The notes: a model not told the origin generated them from the sequence alone. Numbered from the stretch's first letter, positions 46,732 through 58,592 are shown. The stretch is 64,000 nt of DNA from Perognathus longimembris pacificus (GCF_023159225.1 NC_063162.1:101076094-101140093); one strand, 5' to 3'. Made by a program: numbers and translations.

Positions 46732-47162
46732 CAGAATAAAGAATTAAAAAAATCTCCATTTGGAAAACATAAAATATTAAGAAAAGTAATACTATAAAGA
46801 CACATGAGACAAAAATCACTAGAAGACTAGTTTAGTAAGCACAGGAAGATAAGCAAATTAGAGGAAATCAAGAAAATGGCAGGAAACATGGCATATCTCT
46901 CCACAGAAACCTTAAACATTAATAGACTTAATTCCCAACCTAAAGATGTACAGCAGCAGACTGGATCGAAAAACAAGATTCAACCATTTGTTGTCCCCAA
47001 GAAACCCATCTCACAGTCAAAGATAAAAATACATTCCAAGAGAAGGGATGGAAAAAGATCTTTCATGCAAGTAAATCTTGCAAGAAGGCGTATTTCATAA
47101 ACCTGAATAAAAGCTTTTTCATTAAAATCAGTATGAAGAGACAAGGAAGGTCACTGCATATT

Positions 47163-47250
47163 CTTTTTGTCTTTTCTTGATACTGGGGATTGAACCCAGG
47201 ATGTTGCACTTGCTAGGCAAGTGCTTTGCCACTGAGCTACATCCCAGCCC
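47163..47250 (-). repeat. ID SINE nested in LINE-1
   Basis: Antisense ID: ggggattgaacccaggatgt, gcacttgctaggcaagtgct, ttgccactgagctac. TSD aaggtcactgcatatt (47147-47162) and aaggtcattacatatt (47251-47266). Confidence 0.93.
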
Positions 47251-47404
47251 AAGGTCATTACATATTAATAGAGAATAACTCATGAAGAGGAAATCACAAC
47301 GGTCAATATTTATGTACCAAATAATGGCAACTAAATGCATTAAACAAACATTTTTGGACTTACAGAACATGATAAACCTCAATGTAATAAATTAAATTTT
47401 AATT

Positions 47405-47604
47405 AATTAATTTTGCTGGTCCTGGGGATTGGACTCAAGGCCAGAGCACCATCCCTGGCTTCTTTTTGCTCAAGGCTAGCACTCTACCTCTTGAGCCACA
47501 GAGCCACATCTGGCCTTTTCTATATATATGGTGCTGAGGAATGGAACCTAGGTCTTCATGTATATGAGGCAAGCACTCTTGCCACTAGGCCATATTCCCA
47601 GCCC
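47405..47604 (-). repeat. IDL-Geo SINE nested in LINE-1
   Basis: Antisense full-length copy with moderate divergence (tggtcctggggattggactc). No clear TSD. Confidence 0.93.
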
Positions 47605-47725
47605 TTCTAGCTTGTTTTCAAAAATAAACCCAAATGGACTTCACAGATATCTACAGAATATTCACCTGGTAATGAACATTCTTCTCAGCAGCACAAGGAA
47701 TATTCTCCAAAATTGGTATCATGGG

Positions 47726-47923
47726 GGGCTGGGAATATGGCCTAGTGGTAAAGTGCTTGCTCGCCTCATATGCATGAAGCCCTGGGTTTGATTCCTCAGC
47801 ACCACATATATAGAAAAAAGCCGAAAGTGGAGCTTTTTGCCTTGAGCAAAAAGAAGCCACAGACAGTGCTCAGGCTCTGAGTTCAAGCCCCAGGACTGGC
47901 AACAAAAACAAAACAAATAAAAC
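47726..47923 (+). repeat. IDL-Geo SINE nested in LINE-1
   Basis: Sense copy with an internal deletion in the Geo half. Exact 17-bp TSD aaaattggtatcatggg at 47709-47725 and 47924-47940. Confidence 0.97.
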
Positions 47924-50900
47924 AAAATTGGTATCATGGGATACACAAAGACCCTAAGCTAATATAAGAGGGTTGAGATAACTCCGTGCATCCTATCTGA
48001 TCACAGAGGAATCAAACTAGTTCTCAACAACAGAACATATAGCATAAAACTCTCAAAAACATGGAGGCTGAATAACATACTACTGAATAACAGAAAGGTC
48101 ACTAAAGACATAACGAAGGAAATCAGAAAGTTCCTACAATTCAATAGAAATGAAAAAAGAACACAAAGGAACCTCTGGAATACAGAAACAGTTCAAGTAA
48201 ATAACCTCATGATGCAACTAAAACTCCTAGAAAAATCACAACAAATCAAACCCCAACTAGTATAGCTCAGAGAGAGAGAGCAAATTTTAGGGCAGAAATT
48301 AATGAAATAGAGACTAAAAAAACTATACATAAAATCAATTAAATAAAAAACTGGATTTTTGAAAAAAAATCCAATGAAATTGACAGAAAAGCAGTAAGAC
48401 TGACAAAGAAAAGAAGAGATTCACATCAATAAAATTAGAGATGCCACGGGAAATATTTCAACAAATATCCAAGAAATGCAAACAATTATAAAGGGCTACT
48501 TTAAAAAACAATATTCAAATAGGGAGGAAAATGTAGTAGAATTGGAAAAATTTCTGGAGATATACAAACTGCCTAAGCTAAACCAAGAATATATAAACCA
48601 CTTAAAAAGGTCCATAACATGCAACAAGATTAAGGAAGTAATCACAAGTCTTCCAATAAGGAAAAGCCAATGGACTCACAGCTGAATTCTAGAAGACTTC
48701 TATAGACCAATTTGTCTGATGAGCACAGATGTAAAGTTTTTCAATACACTACTATCCAACAGAACCCCAAAACTATTTTAAAAATCATACATTATGACTA
48801 GTCTTCAGTCCACAGATGCAAAGCTGGTGTAACATATGTAAATCAATAAGTGTAATTCACCATATCAACAGAGCCAAAGACAAGAACCACATTATCATCA
48901 AAATAGACGCAGAAAACACTTTCACAAAATCACATCCACTCATTTAAAAGTTTTTGAGAAGCTAGAAATAGAAGGAACTTTTCTTAAAACAATAATGGCT
49001 ATCTATATATGACAGACCAACAGCCAACATCATACTGAATGTTGAAAAACTAAAACAATATCCTCTTAAAATCAAGAACAAGGCAAGGATGTTCACTGTC
49101 TCCACTCCTCTTCGATACAGTTCTAGAATTTTGAGACAGAGGAATAAGCCAAGAAAAGGTCATAAAAGGGATTCACATAGTAAAAGAATTCAACTATCCC
49201 TATTTGCAGATGACATAATCTTATACCTAAAGGACCAAAATACTCCCTCCTGCAGCTCCTGGAGCTGATTAATCACTTTGGCAAAGTAGCAGGATACAAA
49301 ATTAACCCACAAAGATCAGTAGTTTTTCTGTATGCCAACAATGAACAAGCAGAGATAAAAATCATGAAAATGATTTGCAATAGCCTTAAATAAAATAAAA
49401 TACCTAGGAATAAACCTAACCAAAGACAAAGATGTTTATAATAAAACCTATAAAAATCTGAAGAAATCAATGATGAGACCAAGAAATGGAAAGATCCTCC
49501 ATGCTCATGGATAGGTAGAATCAATATTGTGAAAATGACAAAACTGCCAAAAATGCATTCTCCACCCAAATGCCAATGATATTCTTTACCAAGATAGACA
49601 AAACAATCCAAATATTCATGGTGGACAACAAAACACCTAGATTAGCCAAAGCAATTCTAGGGAATAAAAAGTAATGCCAGTAGTATCACAATAGCAGATC
49701 TCAAGCTCAACCACAGGGGTATAATAACAAAAACAGCATGGTACTGGCACAAAAATAGACCTGAAAATCAATGGAACAAGTTAGAAGACCCAGAAATAAA
49801 ACCATACACTTTCAGTTATCTGATATTTGATAAGGGAGACAAAGACATACAGTGGAAAAAAATCGCTTCTTTAATAGTTGGTGTTGGGAAAACTTGGTGT
49901 CCATATGCAAAAAACTAAAAGTGTATCCCTGTGTCATCATGCACTAATTTCAATTCAAAGTTGATCCAAGACCTCAATCTCAGACCTGAAACTTTGAAAT
50001 TACTGCGAGAGAGAGTAGGAGAAACATTAGAACTTATAGGTTTAGGTAGAAACTTCTTGAAGTGTACTAGGAACAGATAGGAGAGAGACTTGACAAATGG
50101 GACTACATCAAAGAAGTTTCTGTACAGCTAAGGAATAGTTACTAAACAGAAAGTAACTCAACAGACTGGGAGAAGATCTTTCCCAGCAATACATCAAACA
50201 AAGGCCTAATATCCAATATATACAAGGTTCTCAAGAAACTAACCCCTCCCAAACCTAATAAACTAATCACTAAATGGGCAAGAGAGCTGAGAGACTACTC
50301 AGAAGAGGTAAAAATGGCAAAACAAAAAAACACATGAGGAAATACTTATCATTGGCTATAAAGGAAATGAAAACCCTACTGCACCATTGGTGGGAATGTA
50401 TAAACTAGCACAACCACTCTGGACAGCAGTCTGGAGGTTCTACAAAACACTAAACATAGATCTTCCCTACAAACCAGCCATACCACTCCTGCACATCTAC
50501 CCTGAACATCATAAGCCAGGATATGATAAAGGCATCTGCACATCCATGTTCATTGCTGCACTATTCACAATTGCCAAGATATGGAAAACAGTCTGCATAT
50601 CCCACAATAATTGAAAAATATAAAAATCTGATATCTATACACAATGGAAATTTACAAGCTATTGGAAAGAATAAAATGATGTCATTTGCAGGGAAATGGA
50701 TGGAACAAGAACAAATTATGTTAAGTGAGATAACCAAGAGAGATGAACAGAGTATGTTGTTTCTAGCAGAAATTAGATCTAAAGTACACTGTGATAAGAT
50801 AAATTTTACAGGATTCTAGATACACATAGCGAGATCAAAAGAGGATACTCAGGAGAAAAACACAAAGGCACAATGCCTATGTGCCTCTTCATATTTATAT

Positions 50901-51238
50901 AAAATATAAGGAAACAAGAAATCTCCTTTTTAATTTTTTGATGATTCTGTCCTTTCTTTATGTATGGTGTACTCAAGTGTATATCTTCAGGAGGGTGGAA
51001 AGAGAGTATAGAACTTGAGGGAAAAAGGTTGGAAAAGTGCGGCAGTGGAGCTCACTGGACACTGATGAAAGTGAACTATACAACTTGTGGGTGGAGATGG
51101 GGAGGAGGGACTGGGAGAGAGTGGGGTAACAGAAGATTCTGTATGAAAGAAATGTATTCATTACCTGACTTGTGAAGTTGCAATTCCTCGGTATATCAAC
51201 TTTATAACAATAAAATAAAATAAAAGCAAAACAAGAAA

Positions 51239-51881
51239 ATGTAATTCCAGAAAATGAAAGTTGAGATTAAATTACTAAATCATAACATCAGAAATTTAGA
51301 GTAAAAGATATTAACCACTCATTTCAAACTATGAAAATAATTACAATGATAAAATGGCCACAATGCATTGCTTCAATGTGTTAAGCAAGATTATAAACTT
51401 TTAGCGATAAAAATGAAATAGAGTCAGGGTTCCAACTTTGGCTGTTACTGGTAGGACGTTCCAGCGCCTGGATATTTTCTTCCTTTCCGATCTCTGATAC
51501 AATTCTTTTCTTGGAGCTATTGAGTGTAAGAGGGATGATCTGAATATCTGGAAGGAAGATGAACATCACCGCATGCTGACTCAGCATGCTGACATCAAAT
51601 AATTCCTATCAGCTACAGAGGGAACTTACATAAATGTGTTTTCACAGCTTCCAAAATTAGTTTACAAAATCTGTGAATATATAATTATTTAATAAAAAGC
51701 TGTTTTATATATTTTGTATTGAAATTGTATTTTACACTTGCCCTAAAATGGCTGTTTCAATTCAGTCCATACTGTTTCTTACTCAAGCACAAAACAAGAC
51801 AAAGGGATACACAACAAAAAGATAAAAACAGAATTTTCCTCAGAACAGTCACTTATTTTAATGTCAAACGGGTTCTAAATT
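51239..51881. other. BCAP29 intron, nothing recognised
   Basis: AT-rich intronic sequence after the LINE-1. Confidence 0.5.
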
Positions 51882-51926
51882 TATGTATATATATAAACAT
51901 ATATATAAAAACATATATATATACAT

Positions 51927-51957
<31 letters not shown>

Positions 51958-51980
51958 CACACATATATATATATATATGT
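51882..51980 (+). repeat. (TA)n/(CA)n compound microsatellite
   Basis: Alternating TATA and CACA blocks for about 100 nt. Confidence 0.9.
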
Positions 51981-52224
51981 TTCTAAACCAGTCCTTAGTT
52001 ACTATTTGTCTGTCAGGGAAAATCAACACAAGGGTTCAGTGGTTCAGTTTTGTTTTATTTCACAGATGAATTGTGATTTAATTCACTGAGGAAATAAACA
52101 CTTCAATGTGTTGTGACTAAGGAAGAAAATCTGGACTTTACAGTAAAGGAGCTAATGGAAAAGAATAACCATGTTAACATGATACTCTGACACAACTCAA
52201 TATGTTCAGTTAAGATTTCTGTGA

Positions 52225-52320
52225 GGAAGTGATACTATGGCTCAAGTGGTACGGCCAAAGACTCAGGGATAGAGTTCAGGCCTTGAGTTCAAGCCCCATA
52301 ATCAACTAAAAGAAAAAAAA
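52225..52320 (+). repeat. Solo Geo monomer
   Basis: Begins ggaagtgatactatggctca, contains agtggtacgg and ccttgagttcaagccccata, ends in an A-rich tail. TSD aagatttctgtga (52212-52224) and aagatttctatga (52321-52333). No left monomer. Confidence 0.82.
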
Positions 52321-52559
52321 AAGATTTCTATGAAATAAATCTCTTTAATTTTATAAAAAAAGGAAAAGTCAGAAAGCTAGAAAGAAATAAGCAGAGAAAC
52401 TTATTATGTAATATGTAATAAGTAATAATTATGTAATAAACAGTAATGTAATTTGTAATATGTAAAAATTATGTAATAAACAGTCAACTGTTAACACCTA
52501 ATGAACAAGAAATAACTGGTAGAATACATTCAGAAACAAAAACCTATCAAGAAATAGAT

Positions 52560-52615
52560 GTGGTATGAAACTGTAACCTCTTTATACATCACTTTGACAA
52601 TAAAAAAAAAAAGAA
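52560..52615 (+). repeat. LINE-1 3' terminus
   Basis: ctgtaacctctttatacatc then actttgacaataaaaa: very short LINE-1 3' end. Confidence 0.6.
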
Positions 52616-52651
52616 ACAGACGTGATTCCATTATTTCAAAATTTGGCTTTC

Positions 52652-52905
52652 TGCCAGGCACTGGTGGCTTACACATGTAGTCCTCGCTACTCAGGAGGCT
52701 AGGATCTGAAGATGGTGGTTCAAAGCCAGCCTGGGTAGGAAGGCTTGTGAGACTTTTATTTCCAATTAACTACTGGAAAACTAAAAGTGGCACTGTGGTT
52801 CAAAGTGATAAACCACTTAAGCCTTAAGGAAAAAGCACACGGACAATGCCCAGACCTTGAATTCAAGCCCCTCAACCCATAAACACAAACAAAAAAACAA
52901 GAAAC
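52652..52905 (+). repeat. B1-Geo composite SINE
   Basis: Sense copy: gccaggcactggtggcttac, ctactcaggaggctaggatc, link atttccaattaactact, Geo half with an (ACAAA)n tail. Confidence 0.92.
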
Positions 52906-53283
52906 TGTCTTTCCATAGGTGTATTAGAATACCTCAGTTAGCAACTAGGACACTTACTCTATTTAGTCTCCTGTAAATATCTGTTACTAGGGAATTCTAC
53001 AAAGTCTAGCCAAAGTCTAACACGCTGTCATTTTATGTTCTACGTGGCCATCTTCTCAGAGCCCATGGGAGGAGTAAGTGATGTGATGAGCAAATCTTGC
53101 TTTCTTACCAACAAAGAGGGTCACATATAAACAATCTTATATGTTACCTTTTCTATAGTATGTATAACATTTTGTAGAAAGAATGCTCAGTCCTAATTTT
53201 TCAACTCTTACTCTTGATAATGTCTGAAAACATTTGGGTTATGACTTCACTTAAAAAAAAAGTACTGTAAGAAGGAAAGGATA

Positions 53284-53494
53284 GGGCTGGGGATATAGCC
53301 TAGTGGCAAGAGTGCCTGCCTCGGATACACGAGGCCCTAGGTTCGATTCCCCAGCACCACATATACAGAAAACGGCCAGAAGCGGCGCTGTGGCTCAAGT
53401 GGCAGAGTGCTAGCCTTGAGCGGGAAGAAGCCAGGGACAGTGCTCAGGCCCTGAGTCCAAGGCCCAGGACTGGCAAAAAAAAAAAAAAAAAAAA
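53284..53494 (+). repeat. IDL-Geo SINE, young subfamily
   Basis: Sense full-length copy. Exact TSD agaaggaaaggata at 53270-53283 and 53495-53508; A tail of about 20. Confidence 0.97.
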
Positions 53495-53703
53495 AGAAGG
53501 AAAGGATAAAACAAACAGAATTAAGGGAATTAGAGAAATTGTCCTTGAAGATAGCAGAGTTGGGATTCCAAGCATCAAAGTAGAGGTTAAAAATTCATCC
53601 ACTATAATCTAAGGGTAGGCAGTAGATTTCAGCCCAGATAGGAAGGAGAGCAGTAAAAAGGTGGTTTGGGGGCTAGAAAAATGGAAGTTTTTTTTGTTTT
53701 TAA

Positions 53704-53786
53704 TTCTGTCTTGGTATTGGGGGTTGAACCCACAATGTTGCACTTGCCAGGCAAGAGCTTTGCCACTGAGCTACACACCAAGTTAA
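53704..53786 (-). repeat. ID SINE monomer
   Basis: Antisense: tattgggggttgaacccaca, gcacttgccaggcaagagct and ttgccactgagctacac. Confidence 0.88.
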
Positions 53787-53870
53787 AAAAAAATTCTTTG
53801 TACCCAGTGAAGTTCAGAGGACTTGGAATTTTGAAGTTGATATGAGAAGATTTAAAAGTTTGGGAAGGTG

Positions 53871-54075
53871 TCTGGGTGCTGGTGGCTCACTCTTATAATC
53901 CTAGCTACTCAGGAGGCTGAGAGCTGAGGATCCCAACTGAAAGCTAGCCCAGGCAGGAATGTCTGTGAGGGTCATCTTCAATTAACCACCAAAAAGTTAG
54001 AAGTGGATATGAGGCCCAGGTGGTGGACAGTGCTCAGGCTCTGAGTTCAAGCCTCAGGGCTGGCACACATGCACT
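53871..54075 (+). repeat. B1-Geo composite SINE, internal deletion
   Basis: Left half complete (ctactcaggaggctgagagc). Geo lacks the middle: aggcccaggtggtggacagt runs straight to gctcaggctctgagttcaag. Confidence 0.9.
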
Positions 54076-54379
54076 AGATAAGATACCCAAGCCCTTGTCT
54101 TTGTAAAAGAAAAGTCAAAGGTAATACTCTACACATGAAAGAACTCAAGAAGTAACTATGCAACTACTGTATTAAAAAATCTGGAGGCAAAGAGAAATGA
54201 ACTCTTTAATTGGTTTATGTAACTGTAAACCTTTTGTATATTACCTTTATAATACCAGTAAAAATAAGAGAAAAGAGATTTATAGATGCATGAAATACTT
54301 TAGTAACAGTGAATGATGTGGACATGGTACATGTTGATAAACACATGTACATAATCTGGAGGTCAAAAAAAGGAGAGGG

Positions 54380-54607
54380 GGCTGGGGATATAGCCTAGTG
54401 GCAAGAGTGCCAGCCTCGGATACACGAGGCCCTAGGTTCGATTCCCCAGCACCACATATACAGAAAAAAAAAAAAAAAACGGCCAGAAGCGGCGCTGTGG
54501 CTCAAGTGGCAGAGTGCTAGCCTTGAGCGGGAAGAAGCCAGGGACAGTGCTCAGGCCCTGAGTCCAAGGCCCAGGACTGGCCAAAAAAAAAAAAAAAAAA
54601 AAAAAAA
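54380..54607 (+). repeat. IDL-Geo SINE with poly-A between monomers
   Basis: Young-subfamily copy with about 17 A residues at the monomer junction, where most copies have four, and a tail of about 25 A. Flanks share aaaaaggagag. Confidence 0.96.
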
Positions 54608-54611
54608 GGAG

Positions 54612-54705
54612 AGGGCTGGAGGCATGGCTCAAATGGAAGAATACAAGTCAAGCAAGAGTGATGCTCTGAGTTCTACCATCAAAAATCAATCAATCAAAAA
54701 AGTTG
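54612..54705 (+). repeat. ID-like (dID-type) monomer
   Basis: gagggctggaggcatggctc, then gatgctctgagttctaccat and an (AATC)n tail. Confidence 0.75.
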
Positions 54706-54871
54706 GAGTTGGAGGCAAATATCAATATACCTCAGGGAGTGGTATGTAATGGCATCTGGGGAAAGTAGCCTCAGCAGACTTTTTCACTATAAACCTTGTA
54801 TCATTATTTGAATTTTAAATTTATGTATAGATGAAAAGCTTTCATAAAACAAAAATTAAGATATTCTAGGT

Positions 54872-55104
54872 TTTTTCTTTTTGGTAGAAGGGCTTGAATT
54901 CTTGGGGCTGGGCAATGTCCCTGAGCTCTTCAGCTCAAGGCTAGTGCTCTACCACTTGAGCCACAGTGCCACTTCTGGTTTTCTGGTGGTTAATTGGAGA
55001 TAAGTTTCATGGACTTTCCTGCCTGGGCTGGCTTTGAACTGAGATCCTCAGATCTCAGCCTCTTGAGTAGCTAGGATTACAGGTGTAAGCCACCAGCGCC
55101 TGGC
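54872..55104 (-). repeat. B1-Geo composite SINE
   Basis: Antisense full-length copy: gctcaaggctagtgctctac, gccactt-ctggtt, link ggtggttaattggagataag, B1-like gatcctcagatctcagcc. Confidence 0.94.
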
Positions 55105-55696
55105 TGTATTGTTTTTTTTATTTTTAAATATAGCACCACAGTGACTTCTTTTGTATTAAAAACCTCCACAAAGGCTCTCAGCAAGGGGAAGAGCTAGAGA
55201 TCTAGTCTCATCATTTGTTTTCCTAACAATACTAATAATTATATAAATATGATGATTTATTTTCTGAAATAATTTCTCCTCTCCTATTAGGTTTTATTAT
55301 TCCGAATCAATGGATCCAACAGATGTTCTAAACAAAACCCAGTCTAACACTAATGAGAAGTAGTTGGGTTTACTGACATGTTCATCCTCTAATGCCCCAC
55401 CTAAGAGAATTAAACATTAAAGATTTACACACAGGTGGATAAAACATGTCAGGTCCTGTCTTAATGTCTACATGAAATATTTTTCTGAACTGAAGAACAT
55501 TATCTAATTAACTGAATTTGAGTTAACTACTCAACTTGAGTTTAGAAGCATGAGAAAGTACTATGAAGAGTTTTCTCTCATTAAAAAAAATTCAATTTAA
55601 GGGTCAAAAAGTAAACAATGAAAATAATTCCCCATGGTCATTTTTTTGGGTAATAACCATTTTTAAAGCTATGTAACAGAATATAAAAATAAATCA
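55105..55696. other. BCAP29 intron, nothing recognised
   Basis: AT-rich, no repeat recognised. Confidence 0.5.
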
Positions 55697-55765
55697 GTGT
55701 ATTCTAGCAAGCATGAGGTCCTGAGTTCAAGCCATAGTTCTGCAAAAAGAGAAAACAAAAACCAA
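55697..55765 (+). repeat. ID-like monomer, 5'-truncated
   Basis: tctagcaagcatgaggtcct, gagttcaagccatagttctg and an A-rich tail. Confidence 0.65.
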
Positions 55766-56067
55766 CCAACTATCCAATCAAACAAAAAAAATTAAGGTAC
55801 AAATGCTAACTAATCTATTTCTTTATTTTATTGAAAAGAACACTGCTGCCAAAAAAGGAAAAAAAGGTCAATAAGAGTTAATCAATATTACCTGGTGCCT
55901 TCTAACGTAAACCCCTTCTAGTATTTAGGTCTATCCTCCAAGTTGGAAATAACATTAATTAGGTAATTTGAAGCCAGAAAACCTGCTATCTCAGATCACT
56001 GGAACATTTACAGGAGAGTAATTTTTTTCTTCTATAAATGAAATAAATTTATTCTAGAAACAAAATT

Positions 56068-56365
56068 CTAAGCTGGGTGCCAGTGGCTCGTGCCTGTCTG
56101 TAATCCTAGCTATGTGGGAGGAGGCTGAGATCAGGATGATAGAGGCTCTATTCAATGGAAGAAGCTGTGTGGGGTGGCATGCATCTGTCATCCCAGCTAT
56201 GATAGAAGGGAAACACTGAAGGATCGTGGTCTAGGTATGTTCCTAGGTGGGGAAAAAAAATAACCAGCACAAATGAAGGCTGGAGGTATATGGCTCAGCA
56301 GTAGCAAATGTAAGGTCCTGAATTCAAACTTTAGTATTAAAAAAAGAAAAAGAAAGAATGTTAGT
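56068..56365 (+). repeat. B1-B1-ID composite SINE
   Basis: First unit gctgggtgccagtggctcgt, second unit gtgtggggtggcatgcatct, third ID-like monomer aggctggaggtatatggctc and ggtcctgaattcaaacttt. Confidence 0.82.
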
Positions 56366-56459
56366 TAAGAACCAGAAAATGTTACTTATTGTATATATTG
56401 TACATGCTAAAGGTAATCATTATGTATCAATAGTCTGTTGTAGCTTTTTCTTTATCCAG

Positions 56460-56602
56460 TTTTTTTTTTCTCCTCAATGCTAGCCCTCTACATCTTGACC
56501 ACAGTGCCACTTCCAGCTTTTTCTGTTTATGTGGTGCTGAGGAATCCTAGGGTTTCATGTATGCTAGGCAAGCACTCTACCACTAAGCCACATTCCCAGC
56601 CC
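56460..56602 (-). repeat. IDL-Geo SINE, truncated
   Basis: Antisense; Geo half begins only at ctcaatgctagccctctac. Left monomer intact to ccacattcccagcccc. Confidence 0.88.
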
Positions 56603-56902
56603 CTCCACAGTTTTTTTTTTCCTCTCTCTAAATTTATGTACTTTGCTTGGCAATAAAAAATAACCCTGCTATAATCTGATGTATCATAAAAATATTTGCT
56701 ATGACTGCCTCTAATGAACACAGATATCTAGGTAGGAATAAAATACTGGTAAATAATGTCAAGCTAAACTCAAATCAGTTATCCTCTGTGAATTTTTTTT
56801 AAGGGAGCTCAATTATTCATTGCTTCCTAGAGTAATGGATCAATTAACAGATTTGTCTTCCATATGCTTCACTTCTCTCACTCACAAAAGAAATATCATT
56901 CA

Positions 56903-57168
56903 GGGGCTGGGAATGTGGTCAAGTGGTAGAGTGCTTGCCTCGCATGCATGAAGCCCTGGGTTCGATTCCTCAGCCACACATATATAGAAAAAAAACTAGA
57001 AGAGGAGCTGTGGCTCAAGTGGTAGAGTGCTAGCCTTGAGCAAAAAACAAAAAACAAAAAACAAAAACAAAGACAAAACCCAACCAAACAGAAAAGCCCC
57101 CAAAAACAAAGAAGCTAGGGACAGTGCTCTGGCCCTTAGTCCAAGCCCCAGAACTGTCAAAAAAAACC
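56903..57168 (+). repeat. IDL-Geo SINE with internal (CAAAAA)n
   Basis: Sense copy with about 70 nt of A/C-rich expansion after ctagccttgagc, before aagctagggacagtgct. Confidence 0.94.
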
Positions 57169-57315
57169 AAAACAAAACACATACACACACATATCTCATT
57201 TACTTATTTTTCTGCTAATCTAATACTATTAATATATTTAGAGAATTGTACTTGTCTACATCTTTATTCCCTTGGGACAATGCTTTAGTTAACATTCTCT
57301 ACTTTTCTTTTGTCC

Positions 57316-57495
57316 AAGGGCTTGAACTCAGGGCCAAAGAGCTTTTCTGCTCAAGGCTAGTGTCCTACCACTTTGAACCATAATGCCACTTCTGGTTTTC
57401 TGGTAGTTAGTTGGAGATGAGAGTCTCACAGACTTCCTTGCCCAGGCTGGTTTTGAACCTTAGATCTCAGCCTCTTGAGTGATCCAGTGCCTAGT
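57316..57495 (-). repeat. B1-Geo composite SINE, shortened
   Basis: Antisense: ctgctcaaggctagtgtcct, link gttagttggagatgagag, B1-like ttagatctcagcctcttg. Confidence 0.88.
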
Positions 57496-58339
57496 TTCCT
57501 TTTTTCTTTCTTTTTTTTTTTTTAAACTTGTATACCATACAGAGGAGAAAATAAAACCTAGTTATTTTCTGTAGGTATTATGCGTGTTCAATCCACCTGT
57601 TGAAACTACAAACTCTTCATAAAATAATCACTAGATATACATTCTCTTGCTTTAGTGGTCCTTTGCTGAGATTATAAAAGCTCTTCTTCAGGAAAGTCAT
57701 TAGTTCTGCTAGCTGATTTTTATCAACTGTACATAGATATCCTTGCATTTTTGTCTTAAGTTATCCTCTTTCCTGTAGCTATTTCTCTAGTCACTGAGAG
57801 ACAGTTTCAAACAATTACAGGCACTGGGAATGGATAAAAGTCTTACAGGAAAGAAAAAACTTCAGAGCTGAAAGGGAATATAATAAAGAACAAAATAGGT
57901 CAAGTAATATTACATATTTTTCACAGGAAAATAGACACATAGGAAGCAAGACCTTTTTTTCTGGCTTGACAATAACATCAACCACAAGTAGAGACAATAT
58001 ACCAGTGAAATAACAAATATTCTTCTATTTACCTAACTGAAGAGGTTGGTCACAGATTTTGCTTTAAAAATATACTATGAAGTACATATTGTCTACTATC
58101 ATATCCAAAATAACATATGCTCATTTTTCCTGTGCTGCTGAAAATTGGCAAGTGCTCCTTACTGAACCATACTCCCAGCCATTTACTATTACTATTCTCC
58201 GTTACTATTTTTATTGTTCAGTTTACAAAAGGAAGGATATGCCAACCCCCCCAGAAATCTCCAGAAATGTAATCAAGACAAGGAGAAAACCCAACTGGTT
58301 TTTCTTATTCAAAGAATGAAAGTTTATGAAAACTTATGA
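57496..58339. other. BCAP29 intron; ID trace at about 58130-58182
   Basis: Mostly unassigned. An antisense ID-like trace reads aattggcaagtgctccttac and catactcccagcc. Confidence 0.4.
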
Positions 58340-58592
58340 CGTGTGTATGTGTGTGTGTGTGCATGTTTACATGTATAAGCCAGTACTGGGGCTTTTAACT
58401 CAGCTTGTACTCTCACTTGGCTTTTTCCATTCAGTTCTACCATTTGAGCCACATTTCTACTTCAGCTTTTTGGCTGGCTAATAAGGGATTAAGCCTCATA
58501 AACTTTTCTGCCTGGGGTAGCTTCAAAGTTTGATCCTCAGATCTCAGTGTCTTGTGTAGCTAGAATTACAGGCCTGAGCCACTGGCCCAGGC
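58340..58592 (-). repeat. B1-Geo composite SINE with (TG)n tail
   Basis: Antisense, diverged: tactggggcttttaactcag, gatcctcagatctcagtgtc, agctagaattacaggcctga. Confidence 0.88.

Larger units (their letters stand above)
46860..51238 (+). mobile_element. LINE-1, 5'-truncated and inactivated
   Basis: Non-LTR retrotransposon, plus strand, antisense to BCAP29. Starts in the endonuclease region of ORF2 (TETLNINRLNSQ, then VPKKPISQ). At 48480-48685 comes the region before the reverse transcriptase core (EKFLEIYKLPKLNQEYINHL, then ITSLPIRKSQ). The RT catalytic FADD motif is at 49203-49214. The C-terminal region is at 50387-50614 (AQPLWTAVWRF, KPAIPLLHIYPEH, MFIAALFTIAKIWK). A G-rich 3' UTR and an (AATAA)n tail end near 51238. 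Many stops and frameshifts show it is dead. Three SINEs are nested in it. There is no ORF1 or 5' UTR. Confidence 0.93.

Noticed and set aside
48476..50819. Plus-strand coding-like frames
   Set aside because: They are fragments of LINE-1 ORF2 broken by stops and frameshifts; no intact protein.
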